A stretch of 64,000 bases of DNA, taken from assembly GCA_903813345.2 (NCBI GenBank), contig CAIIXF020000003.1:9750218-9814217 (forward strand). The letters are read 5' to 3'. Position numbers and translations under genes: made by a program. The notes below the pieces were generated by a model. It was not told the origin of the DNA. It saw only the letters and a list, made by a program, of their open reading frames with translations, and did no database searches. Shown here in pieces: positions 54,208 through 64,000 of the stretch (position 1 is its first letter; each line of letters opens with the position of its first letter). This stretch comes from Owenia fusiformis. Lineage: Eukaryota; Annelida; Polychaeta; Sabellida; Oweniidae.

Positions 54208-54384
54208 TGCCCGAGTCACAATTGCTCCCATTCGTCGACCGGCGCCCGACCGATCGATTATTTTGTTTAAAATTGGCTAATTGAGCATTTTGTTCAACAT
54301 TGAACAACTTTATTCAAAATTGAACAAAATAATCAATCGACCGGGCACCGGCTGATAAATTGGAGCAAATTTACTCAGGCATAA
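54208..54384. mobile_element. palindromic MITE, copy C
   Basis: ATGCCCGAGTCACAATTGCTCC ... GGAGCAAATTTACTCAGGCAT; inner arms pair through GATTATTTTGTTTAAAATTG. Third member of the family. Confidence 0.6.
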
Positions 54385-55261
54385 ATCATGCAAGTAAAAA
54401 AAACTGTGAAAAAAACGATCTTCATGACGTCAAAGGTTGCAAATCGCAACGTCGTCAACCTATGATATGGCTAATGTGTTCATTTTTAGAAATAAAATAA
54501 AAGCTCTTTCAGAATAAGAGAAAATCAAACTTCATCGAGGAACCAATGACGTCATCGACAATAGGTCGCATGATCTATGAAAATAATCTACTGTTATCCA
54601 AATATAGATATTTTAACATTACTACTGCTATGTACATGTAAATAAATAATTTTCTAAGAAAATACTGTATTTATGAAAGAAGCGAACGTGGAATGAAATA
54701 CTACTAATTCGAGGTAAGTATTTTAAGAAATGCATTGTTCATCAATGGTTTATAATAGCATTCGAGTTAAGCATATTGCCCAACAAATTGTTCAGGCGCA
54801 CCGCTCTCGCTAAACTATATAAAGAGATTGCCCGGTACACGATTCAGAGGTAAGCTAGGAAGGCGAACGATCTTCGTCTCGTGATGATTTCCCATATAAT
54901 CTTAACCAGGGAAGTTTCAACATTGAAATTGAAAATTACTATTAGATATACTTTGTAGATGTTATTTATGAAGCTATTTAGTGTTTGCATCAATCAAATG
55001 GCTCATTTTGAACATATAAAACGTATTTGTGTTTTGTTTCCCAGGGAATTGTATTGTATGTAGTACACACATAAATAGTGTACATTATACGTGAAAGCCT
55101 GGTTTACATAATATTGAAGGGCATGCTGATTACATGCACACGAGTACATGAATGAAGGCCTAATATTGATATACGTAGCTTGCATACCTAAATAAAAAAT
55201 AAACTCTTCTAATCCCCTAATGTAAACACGGCGGTATACGTAGCCCGATTTATCAGGGACT
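54385..55261. other. region left of the ISL2EU-like element
   Basis: 54715-54804 is one copy of the 116-bp satellite unit. From about 54805 to 55261 a non-satellite segment intervenes; its end (55196-55258) resembles 21905-21965 in the 7.2-kb transposon. No gene assigned. Confidence 0.4.
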
Positions 55262-55310
55262 TTAAGCATTTAAGAAATGTATACGCATTATATCATCAAT
55301 GGTTTACAAT
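55262..55310. repeat. satellite remnant left of the transposon
   Basis: TTAAGCATTTAAGAAATGTATACGCATT ... GGTTTACAAT, which is the part of the 116-bp unit that precedes ATAGCATTCG. Continues at 59706 on the other side of the insertion. Confidence 0.8.
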
Positions 55311-55461
55311 TCACCTTTCCATAAAGTCAGCTCATGAATATTATAATGAGCCGCTTAAAAATCTATGACGTCAATGGTAGAAACTTTTCCCGCGAAAGCA
55401 CAAATCCGGTTGAGTTACATGTAAATCTCTGGGTACTTTCAGTCAATTTAGCTGCTTCAAA

Positions 55462-57487
55462 ATGGTAAGTTATCATAAAATAATCATCGATTTGGTATTA
55501 TACATCACATTCACATATGTTTATGCCCTTTTGGTAATAATATTACTGTATCTAGGTTAGTAATTGACAAGAGATTCATTGCCGGTCATTGATCTGTTGA
55601 CAACATTGAATGGATGTACAGCAGACATTAACATTAGTTATCCGTCTCGGTAGGTGTACTTGTGTTGTACTATGTTCCGGAGGGGGCACTCTCATGTACT
55701 TTGATTATTGATTTGTATAGCTACCCTAATTACAATACAAGTTCATAATAACGATTGCTAATATCCATTGCAAATATCATATTCACCTGGTCATCTCTGT
55801 CAAATCAGATTGAGAGGTAATTCTTTACTGAGAAAAGATATTTCATGGGATATATTCCAAGGATCAACGGTAAGCTATTTTCCGAGGAAATAAAATTAAT
55901 ATTAAATCCCCATATATAATAAGATTTGTGGAGGAATTTCCGAGGTAAATATGTCATTTACGCCGACACCATAATACTGGACAGTGTTTTTCAAATGACA
56001 TATTGCATACTAGTCTTACAAATTTATTCACCGGGAAATATGAGCATCATGCGATATAAAACTTATATACCATGATTTGTGTGAAGATTGTATATCATAT
56101 GGTAAGAGATAAATAGTTCGCATTAATAATCCACGACTCACAAAAATGGTATCTAAAGTCAGAATTAGAAATATTGTACAGCAAAGATAAATGTATGCAA
56201 TTGCATAACATGAACTTTTCTTTTATTTAGGATCCAGCAGGATACCATCGATATCATTTGAATAAAAATGAGAACAACTGTCCCAAACAAAAGAAATCGG
56301 GAAAAAATTGCATTGTACCGATGTGCACGTCTTACGGGAAAGCGAAGGTTGATGAGAAGTTAGTCACATATATTAAAGTGCCAGCAAGTATGAAAAACAA
56401 ATGGCTTATTGCGATACATAGGGTTGAAGATAAAAAGTTTCAATTAACTTCATCGAGTAGAGTTTGTTCTTTACATTTTGCTGACGAAGATTTTGAGTAT
56501 CACGGATTCAGCAAGAGACGTATTTTAAAAGCAGGAATAGTACCCCACGTATTTAAATGCTGGTCAGATGTCCCTCATATGAATGTGTCTTCAAAACGGC
56601 GAAAAGACCCCTTTAATCGAGTGGAAAACAATCATGAGTTTACTGATAAAAAAACTGTATCTTCTATCCCCGAACCAAGAGGGTTACAATCCCCTCCTCT
56701 TACTCCAGTTGGTTATGAATGTAAAACGTGTACAACAAAGACATTAAAAGAAGTGAGTGCAAAACTACAAATTATCGTATTAAAGAAGGAAAAGGCTGAA
56801 CTAGAGAACAAAATATTAAAACTGAAGCTTGACATAATGAAACTGACTGCCACAAAAAACGTCAATGAACCGGATAATGACACTAAAATCCAGTGTGACA
56901 AATTACGAGAAGAAAATGAAAGGCTAAAAGCCAATGTGTTCACATTCGATAATCTTCACGAACGTTATATACCATTTTATACTGGATTTCCAAACAAACA
57001 AACATTTCTTTCTGTTCTTGCATTTCTGAATCCAGGAAAAAGCGGTGAAAACATCGCAAATCGCTCTGACAAATCATCTGAAATAAAGAAAAAATCAGGC
57101 AGGCCCCATAAACTGTCCGTGGAGGACCAATTCCTACTTTATCTGTGTAGGGTTAGACTAGGCATGTTTGAAATGGATTTGGCAATTAGATTTGGTATTT
57201 CAAAATCCACCGTGTCTAATTTGTTCCTGAAGTGGGTAAATTTTCTCTACATCACGTTGGGGTCCATGAACATTTGGCCAAGTAAAAACCAAATTCAGCA
57301 AACAATGCCAGCGTCATTTAAGCAAAAATATCCTAACACCAGAGTAATCTTAGACGCTTTTGAGATCAAATGTCAGATGCCGAAATCTCTAACCCTTAAA
57401 TCTCAAACATATTCGAACTACAAATGGGGTTTCCATTACACTCTCTGTAGTTTTTGTATTTTTCAATTGCTACAGTTTCATTTTTAA
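55462..57487 (+). pseudogene. THAP-domain DDE transposase, 3'-truncated
   Basis: The start is a three-base exon: ATG (55462-55464)|GTAAGT, joined to acceptor TTATTTAG at 56230, giving MDPAGYHRYHLNKN. THAP zinc finger follows (CIVPMC ... RVCSLHF ... IVPHVF), then a coiled coil (about 56740-56940), a helix-turn-helix of the Tnp_4 type (LAIRFGISKSTVSNLF) and the first catalytic aspartate (VILDAFEI). The sequence stops matching after QTYSNYK: second D and final E are gone, and the frame runs antisense into the other gene. Not catalytic. Confidence 0.8.
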
Positions 57488-58994
57488 TCCCATACTTCAT
57501 AGCTTCAGAGGTTTTACCAACAGAACCACCAAGCAGCTCATTTCTTATAAACTTGGAGTGTTCCTTAGTCTTTCTGTTTACAATTTGTCCGAATTTGCTT
57601 GCTGTTAATCTACATTTTCTTGAACTATGCCACAATGGTACGGTTGTTTGGCCAATTGTATTTTGCTCGAGATCGAGAGCTTCGTTGGTTGTAACTACTA
57701 CATTTGTATTGATGAAATTTAATGAACACTCGTCAAGGGGTCCGTTGTAACAAGGCAGATCGTCTCTTAAAGTGCTCCATGGGAAGGGTGGGAAATCATC
57801 GGGACAAACAATTATTTGTCTATTATCATAGTCTATTGTGTCTTCAATATGAAAATTAGGATCATTTTGGGGTATTTGATATGACAAAATACTTCCCCTG
57901 GGCACAGAAAACCCCAAGGATGTTGGCACTTGCTCTTTGTTCTGATCGCATTGTCCACTTAACAGGGTAAAATCTATTGGTGTCCCAATCTGTATAAGAT
58001 CACAATACAATCCCTTGGTGTCGATTGGTGTTTTGTCACGTCTCGGGTCAAACAACGTAGATTTAATTCCTTGACTTGTGTCTTTTCCATAATGGGGTAC
58101 AGAAACTTCAGATAGCATCACTGTATCAGACGATAATCCACTTGTTCGTGGTTTGTGCCATTTTTGGGGGTTGTCAGTACATGAATTCTCTTTTGGGAAA
58201 AATGATAATTTATTTTGTCCCATATAATCAATTTGGTACAGTAATCCTATAATATGATTGCAGTAGCCTGATTTTCCTGCTTTACATGAGCATGACGCAG
58301 ATTCTACCTCGCAATCATTTATGGTACATTTTAGCGTGTGGGGGGACGTATTTTTTCTCTGGGATGGGTAACACTTTGATTTTATATAATGATATCCGTT
58401 TGCAGTTTTGCATTCCGTACCATGAATATAATTTTCTCTGAAAAAATAGTAGCCCTTTTCAAAAGGCTTTTCGACCATGGTTGTCTTGATTTTTTTCCCA
58501 CTGTTCTTTGCATATTTTTCGATATTGCTGTATGTAAAGCCAGTAAGAGAAACGGGAAAGGAAGAAGAGAATCCTTTACTCGGGAAAACATTATCTGGTG
58601 AGGTTTCATGACTATCGCAAATGCGTTTGCGTTTGCAGGTTGTGCATTTCGATTGCTTTGCCCGTAAATTTGCATTGTTGGGGTCGGGATCATTTATTAT
58701 CAATGAATCATCTGGAACAGCTTGCGTTTTTTCAGTTTCTATTACCTTAGTTCGAAGAGCTGCTAGCGTGGATTTAAAATGAGGCTTAATCCCTCGACAC
58801 AAAAGCCATTTAACGCACTCAGATTTTCTCAGTTGACCAATTGGTTTATTAAGACTCGCACCATCAACATCATTCACTGTCAGTATACTACACGGGCAAT
58901 TACTTTGCGTTGATGTATCGATAATGTCATTATCTTCTAGAACAGTTGGAGTATCATGAGAGGAATTACTTGCAGCTTCTGCATTTTCAATCAT
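57396..58994 (-). pseudogene. SWIM zinc finger + YqaJ-type nuclease, 3'-truncated
   Basis: Start ATG at 58994, preceded by acceptor TTCTAG at 59017-59022, so there is an upstream leader exon. A SAP-like helix pair (residues 52-82), a Cys cluster (CTTCKRKRIC), then a SWIM finger (CSCKAGKSGYCNHI), then the start of a YqaJ lambda-exonuclease-like domain (CRLTASKFGQIVNRK, EAMKYGIKNETVAIEKY). The later D and E-x-K catalytic residues are absent because the frame enters transposase antisense sequence near 57425. The domain family recombines or resects DNA ends; here inactive. Confidence 0.78.
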
Positions 58995-59181
58995 ATTGAG
59001 CGCTGAAGGCTGCTCCTAGAATTATAAGTTTTAATTAATCACTCGTCAAATGGATTAAACCAAACTCATTATGAGACCATAAATAAGATAAAATGAAAGT
59101 GGGTTCTATTAATTGATTACATCAGATTCTAAGAGATCATATAGAAGTTTTAAGAGAGAGTACCCCTAGATGCATTATCCA

Positions 59182-59350
59182 TATTAATCCCGGGGGGGGT
59201 CACTGTATATAACCCTTGAACGGGTACCCTTTGGTATGGTATGGGAACACATTGAAATTCGACAGATTTGAATGGGAATATGATATCCGAGGGTTCAGCC
59301 TAGGACCCCCCGTCAAATTTTGTATATAGTGAACCCCTCGGGATATAATA
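59182..59350. mobile_element. MITE nested in the ISL2EU-like element
   Basis: Ends TAATCCCGGGGGGGGTCACT and GTGAACCCCTCGGGATATA are near-inverted, about 170 bp. Inserted in the 5' noncoding part of the YqaJ gene. Confidence 0.55.
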
Positions 59351-59705
59351 CTTAATTGAACAAACCATGCGCATGCATTATACTGGTTCTGAGGTTATAC
59401 ATATTCCGGGTAACAAGCTAGGTTAACTTCGCTTTAAATCTAATAAAAATGAAACAGACACTGCCTGTAATTGACGATTTTTGCTTCTTACTTACCATTC
59501 TTCTTTAATTTTCCTCAGATTCTACCAAACACTTAGCAAAGATGTAAATATAAGGAGAATTCTTACAGATAACTAAGACTTTCCATAGACCGCCTGTACA
59601 AATTCTAAAATGTTTCAGTCATTGACGTCATCGATTTAACTCATTTGCATACAGCCAATCAGCGCAGCGGAAATTATCGATTTTCTTGACTTTGTGGAAA
59701 GGTGA

Positions 59706-60505
59706 ATAGCATTCGAGTTAAGCATATTGCCCAACAAATTGTTCAGCATTGTAACATCTGGATCGGCATTCGAGTTAAGCATTTAAGAAATGTATACGCA
59801 TTGGATCTTTAATGGTTTACAATAGCATTCGAGTTAAGCATATTGCCCAACAAATTGTTCAGCATTGTAACATCTGGATCGGCATTCGAGTTAAGCATTT
59901 AAGAAATGTATACGCATTGGATCTTTAATGGTTTACAATAGCATTCGAGTTAAGCATATTGCCCAACAAATTGTTCAGCATTGTAACATATGGTTCGGCA
60001 TTCGAGTTAAGCATTTAAGAAATGTATACGCATTGGATCTTTAATGGTTTACAATAGCATTCGAGTAAAGCATATTGCCCAACAAATTGTTCAGCATTGT
60101 AACATATGGTTCGGCATTCGAGTTAAGCATTTAAGAAATGTATACGCATTGGATCTTTAATGGTTTACAATAGCATTCGAGTTAAGCATATTGCCCAACA
60201 AATTGTTCAGCATTGTAACATCTGGATCGGCATTCGAGTTAAGCATTTAAGAAATGTATACGCATTGGATCTTTAATGGTTTACAATAGCATTCGAGTTA
60301 AGCATATTGCCCAACAAATTGTTCAGCATTGTAACATATGGTTCGGCATTCGAGTTAAGCATTAATGTATACGCATTGTTCATCAATGGTTTACAACAGC
60401 ATTCGAGTTAATTAAGCATATTGCCCAACAAATTGTTCAGCATTGTAACATCTGGTTCGGCATTCGAGTTAAGCATTTTAAGAAATACATTGTTCAGCAT
60501 ATAAT
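59706..60505. repeat. 116-bp satellite array
   Basis: Unit starts at 59709, 59825, 59941, 60057, 60173 and 60289 (exact 116 bp), then one 110-bp unit at 60399. Each unit contains GCATTCGAGTTAAGCAT twice. Units differ at a few bases (ATCTGGATCGG / ATATGGTTCGG alternate). Copies are also present left of the transposon (54715-54804, 55262-55310). Confidence 0.88.
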
Positions 60506-60804
60506 TTATACAATGTATATTATTCTATAACTCTTTTTAGTTAGCTTTAAACTAAATACATGCTCAAAGTATTCAGGATCCTTAATTAATAGTTCGATAT
60601 CATGTTAAAGTCTCATGTTAAGAATTATAATCAAACGAGTCAGTACTTCAAGTAAAGGGTTAACATAAAAATCAGCAACTTCAAAGTCGAAGCGTTACAA
60701 TATTCGGGAAGTTATCGGTTTTTGCAGTAGATAGGACAGCGCCCTTATACACTGAACGAAAATCGAAATACCCGGGTTTTGACTATTCCCTTGGTTGAAG
60801 CATT
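60506..60804. other. 3' flank of the membrane-protein gene
   Basis: No repeat or gene seen; probably 3' UTR of the gene that ends at 60805. Confidence 0.3.
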
Positions 60805-61700
60805 TTACGTAGATGGTTCAGAATTATAGGTTAGTGGCAGCCCACTGTTATGGAGAGGTTGTTTGAAATCATTATTTTTTTCTGTGTTATTGTCTGTTGG
60901 AAGACCACCGTAGTATCGTTCACCTGTATCATCATTATTCAATGTTTGCTCCGAATTGTAATTTAGTTTTTCATATACTCGATTAGTATCGTTATTTGTT
61001 GGTTGTTTCATACCATACTTAAGAGTCTCATTTGATCTCTCTTTAACATCATTATCTATTTGTATTTTTGTATCATCATTCGATTCCAGGTCTGCATTTT
61101 CATGATTTGATTGTTGCTCGTTGTCATTATTTCGTTCAGTACCATTATCATTTGTTGTTTGGTCATACAGATCATTTTCCTGCATTTTAATATCAGATAA
61201 AGAAATTCCAAAGTTTTGTTCCTCATCAGGTTTATATTTGCCACTCTCCGTCTGAGTTTCAGTCACTCGTCCTTGGTTTTCAGGTTCACTATGATTAGGA
61301 TTAACATATTCATTTGCACCATCAGTAATGGAGGGATCATATTCAGCTTTAGAGTTTAAATCGATGGGAACATTTTTATCAGCTTCTGTCGATCCGGTGG
61401 GAGTATTTTTAGTTTTGTTCATTTCAGTGGAACCATCATCTTGCGTGTATTCGATCTTAGCGGGAACATACTCATTTGTATATTCAATCTCGGTGGGACC
61501 TCTTTTCGGTAAGTTTTTCATCCCGATGGGAGAAAAGTCATTCGCGTTATTTATTTCCGAGGGAGAGTATTCGATTGTCAAGCCATTGTTATTGGTCTTA
61601 GGTCCGTATTGTTTAACGAATGATGATTTCGATGAGTTCATGTACATTGTATTGTGGGGCATCGTTACAATATTCTTAGACCGTCGCTTTCTACCAACAA
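60805..61700 (-). CDS. cytoplasmic tail exon
   Basis: 297 codons plus stop. Repeats of EY-x-P (EYSP, EYVP, EYDP, KYKP) in the first 140 residues and two Y-x-N motifs (EYTNE, EYVNP) of the type that binds Grb2 SH2 domains when phosphorylated. The last 130 residues are asparagine-rich and low complexity. Confidence 0.75.
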
Positions 61701-62560
61701 CTGAAAAATGAAAAAATTGACATGCATTCTATATTTCATTCATCTGGTCTCGATCTGTAAATATATCGTATTGAATTGATATGTAATATTGATTTGTTTG
61801 TAAATAGTGATTTTTGCTAATTTTCCATTAATTTTATATAATGTGTAAACATGTATCGCCTTTATACAAAGGGCAATAAATATATACATACACTATAAGA
61901 AATTAATATACAAGAAAATGTGAATGCCATTTTAGAAATATATCAATTCTCTTGGTGATGATTCGATATATGTTTTCTTTTTTTTTAAATAAAATATATG
62001 AAATATAATATCTCTTAGCATACCATAAAAAATGGCGGCAGCAACTACTGCTACCAAAATGGCGACGGCTAATCCTATCCCAACATACATTCCAGTGGCA
62101 GATAAAGTTTGTTGCCTTTTTAACCAATCGGTGTGGTTTTGCGGAACAGTCGGTGGTATGAGTGTCGATGGGAATGTTCGCAGGGGTATGCGTGTTGTTG
62201 TAAGGGGTCTTTGTGTTGTTCGAGTGGGTGTTTGAGTTGTAGAGGTTATATTCACTGAGATATTCGGGGATTCTGAAAAAATTGTAGTTGTCGGTTCAGC
62301 AGTCGAAGGAGAGGTAGACGTTGTTTCTAAGTCTGCAGATGTTGTGTTTGTTAAAACAGATGTAGCAGTTGTTTCTGCAGGTGTTGAAATTGTTGACGGA
62401 AATGTTGTAGTTGTATCAGCAGATGTTGAGATTGTAGATACAAATGTTTTAGTTGTATTAGCAGATGTAAAATTTGTTTCAGCAGATGTTGTGGCGGCAG
62501 TTGTAGGTGCAGATGTAGTTAAAGGACACGGCGAAGTGTCATTTAGTCCATCAATGATTT
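60805..62560 (-). CDS. mucin-like single-pass membrane protein, last two exons
   Basis: Exon 62024-62560 (acceptor TATTTTGTAG, donor ATG|GTATGC, phase 1 both ends) encodes a threonine/serine-rich stalk of about 150 residues with repeats of TSADTTTT and several N-x-T/S sites, then W-L-K and one membrane helix (GIGLAVAILVAVVAAAIFYG, about 62026-62096). Exon 60805-61700 (acceptor TTTTTCAG) starts VVGRKRRSK, a stop-transfer signal, and adds a 297-residue polar tail rich in N, D, E, T, P. Stalk outside, tail inside. The ectodomain exons lie right of 62560, mostly beyond the window. Family unknown. Confidence 0.75.
62024..62560 (-). CDS. mucin-like stalk and transmembrane exon
   Basis: Begins in phase 1 with (x)EIIDG-like sequence and TSPCPLTT, runs through the T/S/P-rich stalk and one transmembrane helix. 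Antisense frames on the + strand (62032-62235, 62344-62571) are shadows of its repeats. Confidence 0.75.
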
Positions 62561-64000
62561 CTACAAAATAAGAAAGACATTCACATTTTAAAATGCAAAG
62601 GGAAAAACTTTTTCTGTTTTGACATTATATTCAAAGTTGAATTCATATCTTATTTTGATACGGTAATCACACACAAACAGTTATGTTAGTATAAAAGAAA
62701 ATTGATCTTGTCAGAATATTCTTGAACTATTATTAACAAATATATATAGAACTTATAAAGATACAAGACAGTTACATGTACATACATATACTATGTGATA
62801 ATAATTTCTGTATGATCGAATATTATCATTCTCATGCATATTATATGTTAATGTCACGTATATATGTAATTTGATATACTACGCATATTTTGTGTTAGTG
62901 CAATGCATTTTACGTGTAAATACAATGTAGATTTACTCCAGGGCATGCATATTTTACGTACGTGTCATGATTATTTATGTTAATTCCACGCATTTATTAT
63001 AAAATCACCATGCACATTCCATGATAGTGACATGCATATTCCATGCCATGCATATCCTATGCAAACTATTCAAATAGACATATGCTATACCTTATTTACA
63101 CTTTCTATGTACAACTATTTTTTGATTAGCATTCTAGTTTCTGATGCCAGGTTTTCTTTCTTTGCCCATAGCTCCAATTACTTGTATGAACATTTCGCCT
63201 ATATCTGTATTGCCAACCATTGGCTTTATTTTTCCCATTTCCTTTCGTTTCTGATGCATTAAGTTAAAAGAGAAGCAGTTTATTAATAGAATGTATTAAT
63301 GAATAGAAACCAAGGTAGTAGCACAATAATGTACAGGGTGTCAAATATGTCGCACCCCTCCCCATCCCCCCATTCAAACGCGATAAATGCTACCAGAGGC
63401 TAGCGCATTTACTATTAAAGATATATTCTGAACATTGAGACGTCATCAAAGTTCTTGACACTAATTGTTAGATATATTATTTGACACCCTGCAAACTCAA
63501 TCCTTGCACAGTTAGTATCCAAACCATGTCGAAACATCTTTGATAATAACGTGTTATACATTTTATTTGCAAAATCATGTATGACACCTCTTCACAAATA
63601 TTTAGTCCATGTTTCTGAGTGAGAGTACATTACGGGGCGTAGATACTTCTTGTGCTTCATGTGAATTATAAATGCTTTTTTTCTATATTAGTCACTGAAA
63701 AAGCTAACTACTGTAATGCCTAGGTAGATATAGTATTTGTATATAATTAAGTTTAATGATTTTAAGCTTTTAATTGTTAAAATGATGATACATCTAGTAT
63801 ATAGCATATAATAAAAGCAATAGAAACGTTGCGATTCTACAATCATGAGAATAATTACATAATAATTAGATATATACAATAAAGCCACGTGCCAATTCAC
63901 ATACACGATGTAAATCTAAATGGACTACAATAAATAAGTATAAGTTATGTTTCCCATGGGGGTTTACGCTAGGTACAAAGAGCATTTTGCACTAGTAGTG
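62561..64000. other. upstream intron of the membrane-protein gene
   Basis: AT-rich; no exon recognised. Contains the small element 63337-63492 and short repeats of TGCATATT/CATGCATATTCCATG (62835-63060). Confidence 0.4.
63337..63492. mobile_element. small MITE, CAGGGTGTCAAATA ends
   Basis: Inverted ends CAGGGTGTCAAATAT and ATTATTTGACACCCTG, preceded by TA; the right flank is CA, so one copy of the duplication has changed. Confidence 0.55.

Larger units (their letters stand above)
55311..59705. mobile_element. ISL2EU-like DNA transposon with THAP transposase and YqaJ nuclease, internally deleted
   Basis: Nineteen-bp inverted ends TCACCTTTCCAYAAAGTCA (55311-55329, 59687-59705; one difference) flanked by a 2-bp AT duplication (55309-55310, 59706-59707). 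Intact satellite units (TTTACAATAGCATTCG) to the right show the empty site, so the boundaries are firm. Two convergent genes: a THAP-DDE transposase on + and a SWIM/YqaJ protein on -. From memory, ISL2EU elements carry a YqaJ-type nuclease beside the transposase and make 2-bp duplications; the combination fits. Both genes are cut off where they meet near 57425. Confidence 0.8.

Noticed and set aside
56258-56266. Translation start of the THAP protein at 56258
   Set aside because: That codon is TTG. A spliced ATG at 55462 joined to 56231 gives a proper start in the same frame.
59706-60505. CRISPR-like array
   Set aside because: The 116-bp unit repeats as a whole with no unique spacers, and the genome is animal; this is a satellite.
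62032-62571. Valine-rich + strand ORFs
   Set aside because: Antisense shadows of the threonine-rich stalk on the - strand.

Overview
The window is animal nuclear DNA: AT-rich, with intron-split genes bounded by GT-AG sites, families of calcium-binding EGF exons, and many kinds of eukaryotic transposon. The domain mix (EGF repeats with a vWA domain, DIRS, THAP-DDE and Tc1/mariner elements) fits a lophotrochozoan, most plausibly a bivalve mollusc. That is an inference, and the species cannot be read from the sequence. I see no rRNA, tRNA or CRISPR.

Three host genes are supported. (1) On the + strand, 225-25339: thirteen 114-nt EGF exons, all phase 1, followed by a two-exon vWA domain. Its 5' exons lie left of the window. 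(2) On the - strand, 43466-50593: a complete six-exon cyclin that reads through every splice junction into 346 codons plus stop and looks most like cyclin O/P. Near its start are RFX-type X-box motifs. (3) On the - strand, 60805-62560: the last two exons of a mucin-like single-pass membrane protein with a long cytoplasmic tail.

The rest is mainly mobile DNA. The EGF gene carries a Tc1-like element inserted in a splice donor, a 5-kb fold-back element, and in the intron that splits the vWA domain a 7.2-kb transposon. That transposon holds a DDE-type transposase and is itself hit by a MITE, a LINE fragment and a mariner. At 27500-32872 lies a DIRS-type tyrosine-recombinase retrotransposon, inserted in one copy of a tandem duplication; the other copy is the empty site. 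At 55311-59705 lies a THAP transposase + YqaJ/SWIM nuclease element (ISL2EU-like) inserted in a 116-bp satellite; an internal deletion has fused its two convergent genes. The gene-poor stretch 33.6-43.4 kb holds small MITEs, homopolymer runs and short duplications.

The most unusual observation is in the cyclin gene. At two different exons, the splice acceptor plus the 5' part of the exon has been amplified into a tandem array in the upstream intron (12 extra 91-bp units at exon 3; two extra full 100-bp units and a partial one at exon 4). Several differences between array units and exon are silent. Limits: all calls come from reading sequence by eye; no alignment, domain search or transcript evidence was available.
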